Assembly: GCA_041687475.1 (NCBI GenBank)
Contig: JAWLBW010000107.1
Span: 1 to 13,549, forward strand
Source: JAWLBW01 sp041687475
GTDB taxonomy: Bacteria; J088; JAWLBW01
Direction of reading: 5' to 3'
DNA length: 13,549 nt
Part shown: in pieces, positions 12,302 through 13,549 of the stretch
How positions within the stretch are numbered: position 1 is the first letter of the stretch
How the letters are laid out: the number at the start of each line of letters is the position of its first letter
Made by a program: the position numbers and the translations under genes
Notes under the pieces: model-generated
Seen by the model: only the letters and a program-made list of their open reading frames with translations
What the model was told of the DNA's origin: nothing
Database searches by the model: none

Positions 12302-13294
12302 TCACTCGGCATTGGCGAAGTATGTGACGACGTCGTTGCGTACGGGTGGAATGCTCTGCAGGAAGGCCCAGATGGCGGCGAGGTCTTCGTCGGTCATGTT
12401 GCGGTAGTACAGCCACGGCATGAACGGATGCAATTTATCCTGCCGTCCTGCGGTCTGAATGGGTATGCCTTCGCGCATGGCCGCTTTGAAGTCCTGCAGT
12501 TCCGAGCGCCCCAGGCCGGTATCGGGGTCGGGTGTCAGATTGCTCGAAACCACTTCGAAATCGGGCGTGCGCGCCGTAACGCCGCCGGCGAGAAAGCGGT
12601 CCATGTCGGGCATGCCTTCTTCGTCGACAGGCGTGTGGCAATCGCTGCAGCCACCGATGGTGACCAGATAGCGGCCCTTCGACAGTTCATCGTTGATTTC
12701 GAACGGTTCGAGAGGTAGGTTGTCGCCGGTCTGCGCGGCCAGTGCCTCGTCGGGAATGAGCAGTTCGCGCTCGGCCGTTTCGTTGGGCACCGGCGCCACT
12801 GTTTCCAGAAAAGCGATAAGCGCCTGCACGTCGGCAGCACGCATGTGCCGGTAGTTCAGATAGGGCATGACGGGAAACATGGGTGTGCCATTGCGGGAAA
12901 CGCCCCGTTGCACGGCGTTGCGTATGTCGGCCGCACTCCAAGCGCCGATTCCCGTAGCCTCGTCCTGGGTAATGTTCGGCGCCTGCAACCGCCCCGGAAA
13001 GGGCTGACCGGCCATGGAAAAGTCGGGGGTGAACAGGTGCCCGCCGGCATAGGCGGTACCGGGTACGATCGGTCCCCCGGGTTTCGAGTAGTCGCGTTCG
13101 CTGTGGCACTCGACGCACAGGGCAACCGCCTCGGCCAGGTAGCGGCCCCGCTCGAGCATGGCCTCGGTCCGTTCCGACTCGGTCTGCGACGATGGTTGGG
13201 CCTGCCTGCCCGAAGAGCAGCCGGTTACCATCAGAAGCATCGCAAGCAACGCGGTTGCCCGACGTGAGGCGGCTAGGCTGTTCCTTCGAATCAT
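12302..13294 (-). CDS. Dihaem cytochrome c lipoprotein
   Basis: 330 residues. A lipoprotein signal (ALLAMLLMVTGC, Cys26) anchors it to a membrane with its body in the periplasm. Two class I cytochrome c domains follow. Domain 1 has CVECH (60-64) and a likely axial Met in MPYLNYRHM; domain 2 has CSDCH (216-220) and MPWLYYRNM. Each domain has the GRYL lead-in, an N-I-T/N-L-T...D-x-x-T-G-x-G element and an ALIAFLE / AIWAFLQ C-terminal helix. This is the layout of cytochrome c subunits of periplasmic dehydrogenases and related electron-transfer lipoproteins. No dehydrogenase is next to it, so its partner is unknown. The ATG at 13294 has AGGGGG a few bases upstream. It is a single unit with its own promoter; no clear terminator is seen after its stop. 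Confidence 0.94.
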   Translation of the reverse strand: MIRRNSLAASRRATALLAMLLMVTGCSSGRQAQPSSQTESERTEAMLERGRYLAEAVALCVECHSERDYSKPGGPIVPGTAYAGGHLFTPDFSMAGQPFPGRLQAPNITQDEATGIGAWSAADIRNAVQRGVSRNGTPMFPVMPYLNYRHMRAADVQALIAFLETVAPVPNETAERELLIPDEALAAQTGDNLPLEPFEINDELSKGRYLVTIGGCSDCHTPVDEEGMPDMDRFLAGGVTARTPDFEVVSSNLTPDPDTGLGRSELQDFKAAMREGIPIQTAGRQDKLHPFMPWLYYRNMTDEDLAAIWAFLQSIPPVRNDVVTYFANAE

Positions 13295-13325
13295 GGTCGT
13301 ACCCCCTGCAGCGTTCGCTATGGCG

Positions 13326-13355
13326 AGTATGGGGCCGGGGGCAAATCGTTGTCAA
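13326..13355 (-). promoter_or_regulatory. Sigma-70-type promoter for the cytochrome c gene
   Basis: On the minus strand: a perfect TTGACA (13355-13350), an 18-base spacer, then CATACT (13331-13326, four of six consensus bases). The start would lie near 13319, about 25 bases before the ATG. Confidence 0.7.
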
Positions 13356-13380
13356 CGGGGTACGGCACACCCCCGACCGG

Positions 13381-13396
13381 CGTGAACGGTTTCACG
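13381..13396. repeat. Small inverted repeat upstream of the cytochrome promoter
   Basis: CGTGAA-CGGT-TTCACG, a perfect 6-bp inverted repeat 26 bases upstream of the -35. Its position suits an activator site, but nothing else supports that. Confidence 0.35.
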
Positions 13397-13483
13397 TGCC
13401 CCCTGAGAGGCTGATCATTGGTCACATTTCAAGGCAATGCCATGGGGCGACACTGGTGACTGGTTTTCGGGGTTGGGTGCTGA

Positions 13484-13529
13484 GGCCCGGAGGGCCGGCT
13501 TATGCTAAGCCCAGGACGTAAGTCCTGGG
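13484..13529. repeat. Three adjacent hairpins, dispersed-repeat type
   Basis: GGCCC-GGA-GGGCC (13484-13496), GGCTTA-TGC-TAAGCC (13497-13511) and CCCAGGAC-GTAA-GTCCTGGG (13510-13529) lie end to end, the last two overlapping by two bases. The last has a GNRA-type loop. The plus-strand frame reads LRPGGPAYAKPR, the kind of spurious translation seen over abundant palindromic repeats in several bacterial phyla. Its place at the window end would fit a contig broken at a repeat. Confidence 0.65.
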
Positions 13530-13549
13530 TTACGTGGGCGAAAGTATTG

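Noticed and set aside
13192..13521. 109-codon plus-strand open frame at the right end
   Set aside because: It overlaps the cytochrome start and promoter and ends in repeat-derived text (LRPGGPAYAKPR).

Overview
The window is a GC-rich, gene-dense bacterial segment. Lipoprotein signal peptides (three), a lipid-anchored dihaem cytochrome c and a membrane-anchored, extracytoplasmic polysaccharide deacetylase suggest a two-membrane (Gram-negative type) cell with aerobic or anaerobic respiration. The phylum cannot be fixed from sequence alone. The 10-N scaffold gap at 9124-9133, a hybrid-looking reading frame at the left end and a multi-hairpin dispersed repeat at the right end suggest this is most or all of one draft-assembly scaffold.

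Layout, left to right. Positions 1-207 (-) hold the N-terminus of a membrane protein cut by the edge. Positions 537-2102 (-) are purH, the last two steps of purine synthesis, followed by tandem repeats and a strong terminator. Divergent from it, 2357-3919 (+) encodes a RecQ-shaped protein that has lost the ATPase motifs but keeps the RecQ zinc cysteines and carries a PcrA/UvrD-like Tudor domain at its C-terminus. After a repeat-rich convergent spacer, 4167-5579 (-) is a large lipoprotein of unknown function. Positions 5777-7777 (+) encode an unusual transmembrane protein: a B-box-like zinc finger, six PEGPP repeats, one membrane helix, a small beta domain and a NodB-type deacetylase. A consensus promoter then drives a membrane family-2 glycosyltransferase (7847-9160), whose 3' end is disrupted by a gap and a fragment of an unrelated GNAT acetyltransferase. 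After a repeat-rich spacer come an MtfA-like (M90) zinc peptidase, apparently leaderless (9524-10333), and an overlapping RidA-family gene (10314-10700). A bidirectional terminator separates these from a ZU5-like lipoprotein (10900-12033, -) and a dihaem cytochrome c lipoprotein (12302-13294, -), both with good promoters.

The deacetylase and glycosyltransferase are adjacent, co-directional and plausibly act on the same envelope polysaccharide, although the glycosyltransferase has its own promoter. mtfA and ridA are translationally overlapped and probably co-expressed. The other genes look like single transcription units. The two most unusual items are the ATPase-dead RecQ-Tudor protein and the cytoplasmic zinc-finger/PEGPP-repeat/periplasmic deacetylase fusion. 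Short dispersed repeats occupy most of the spacers.
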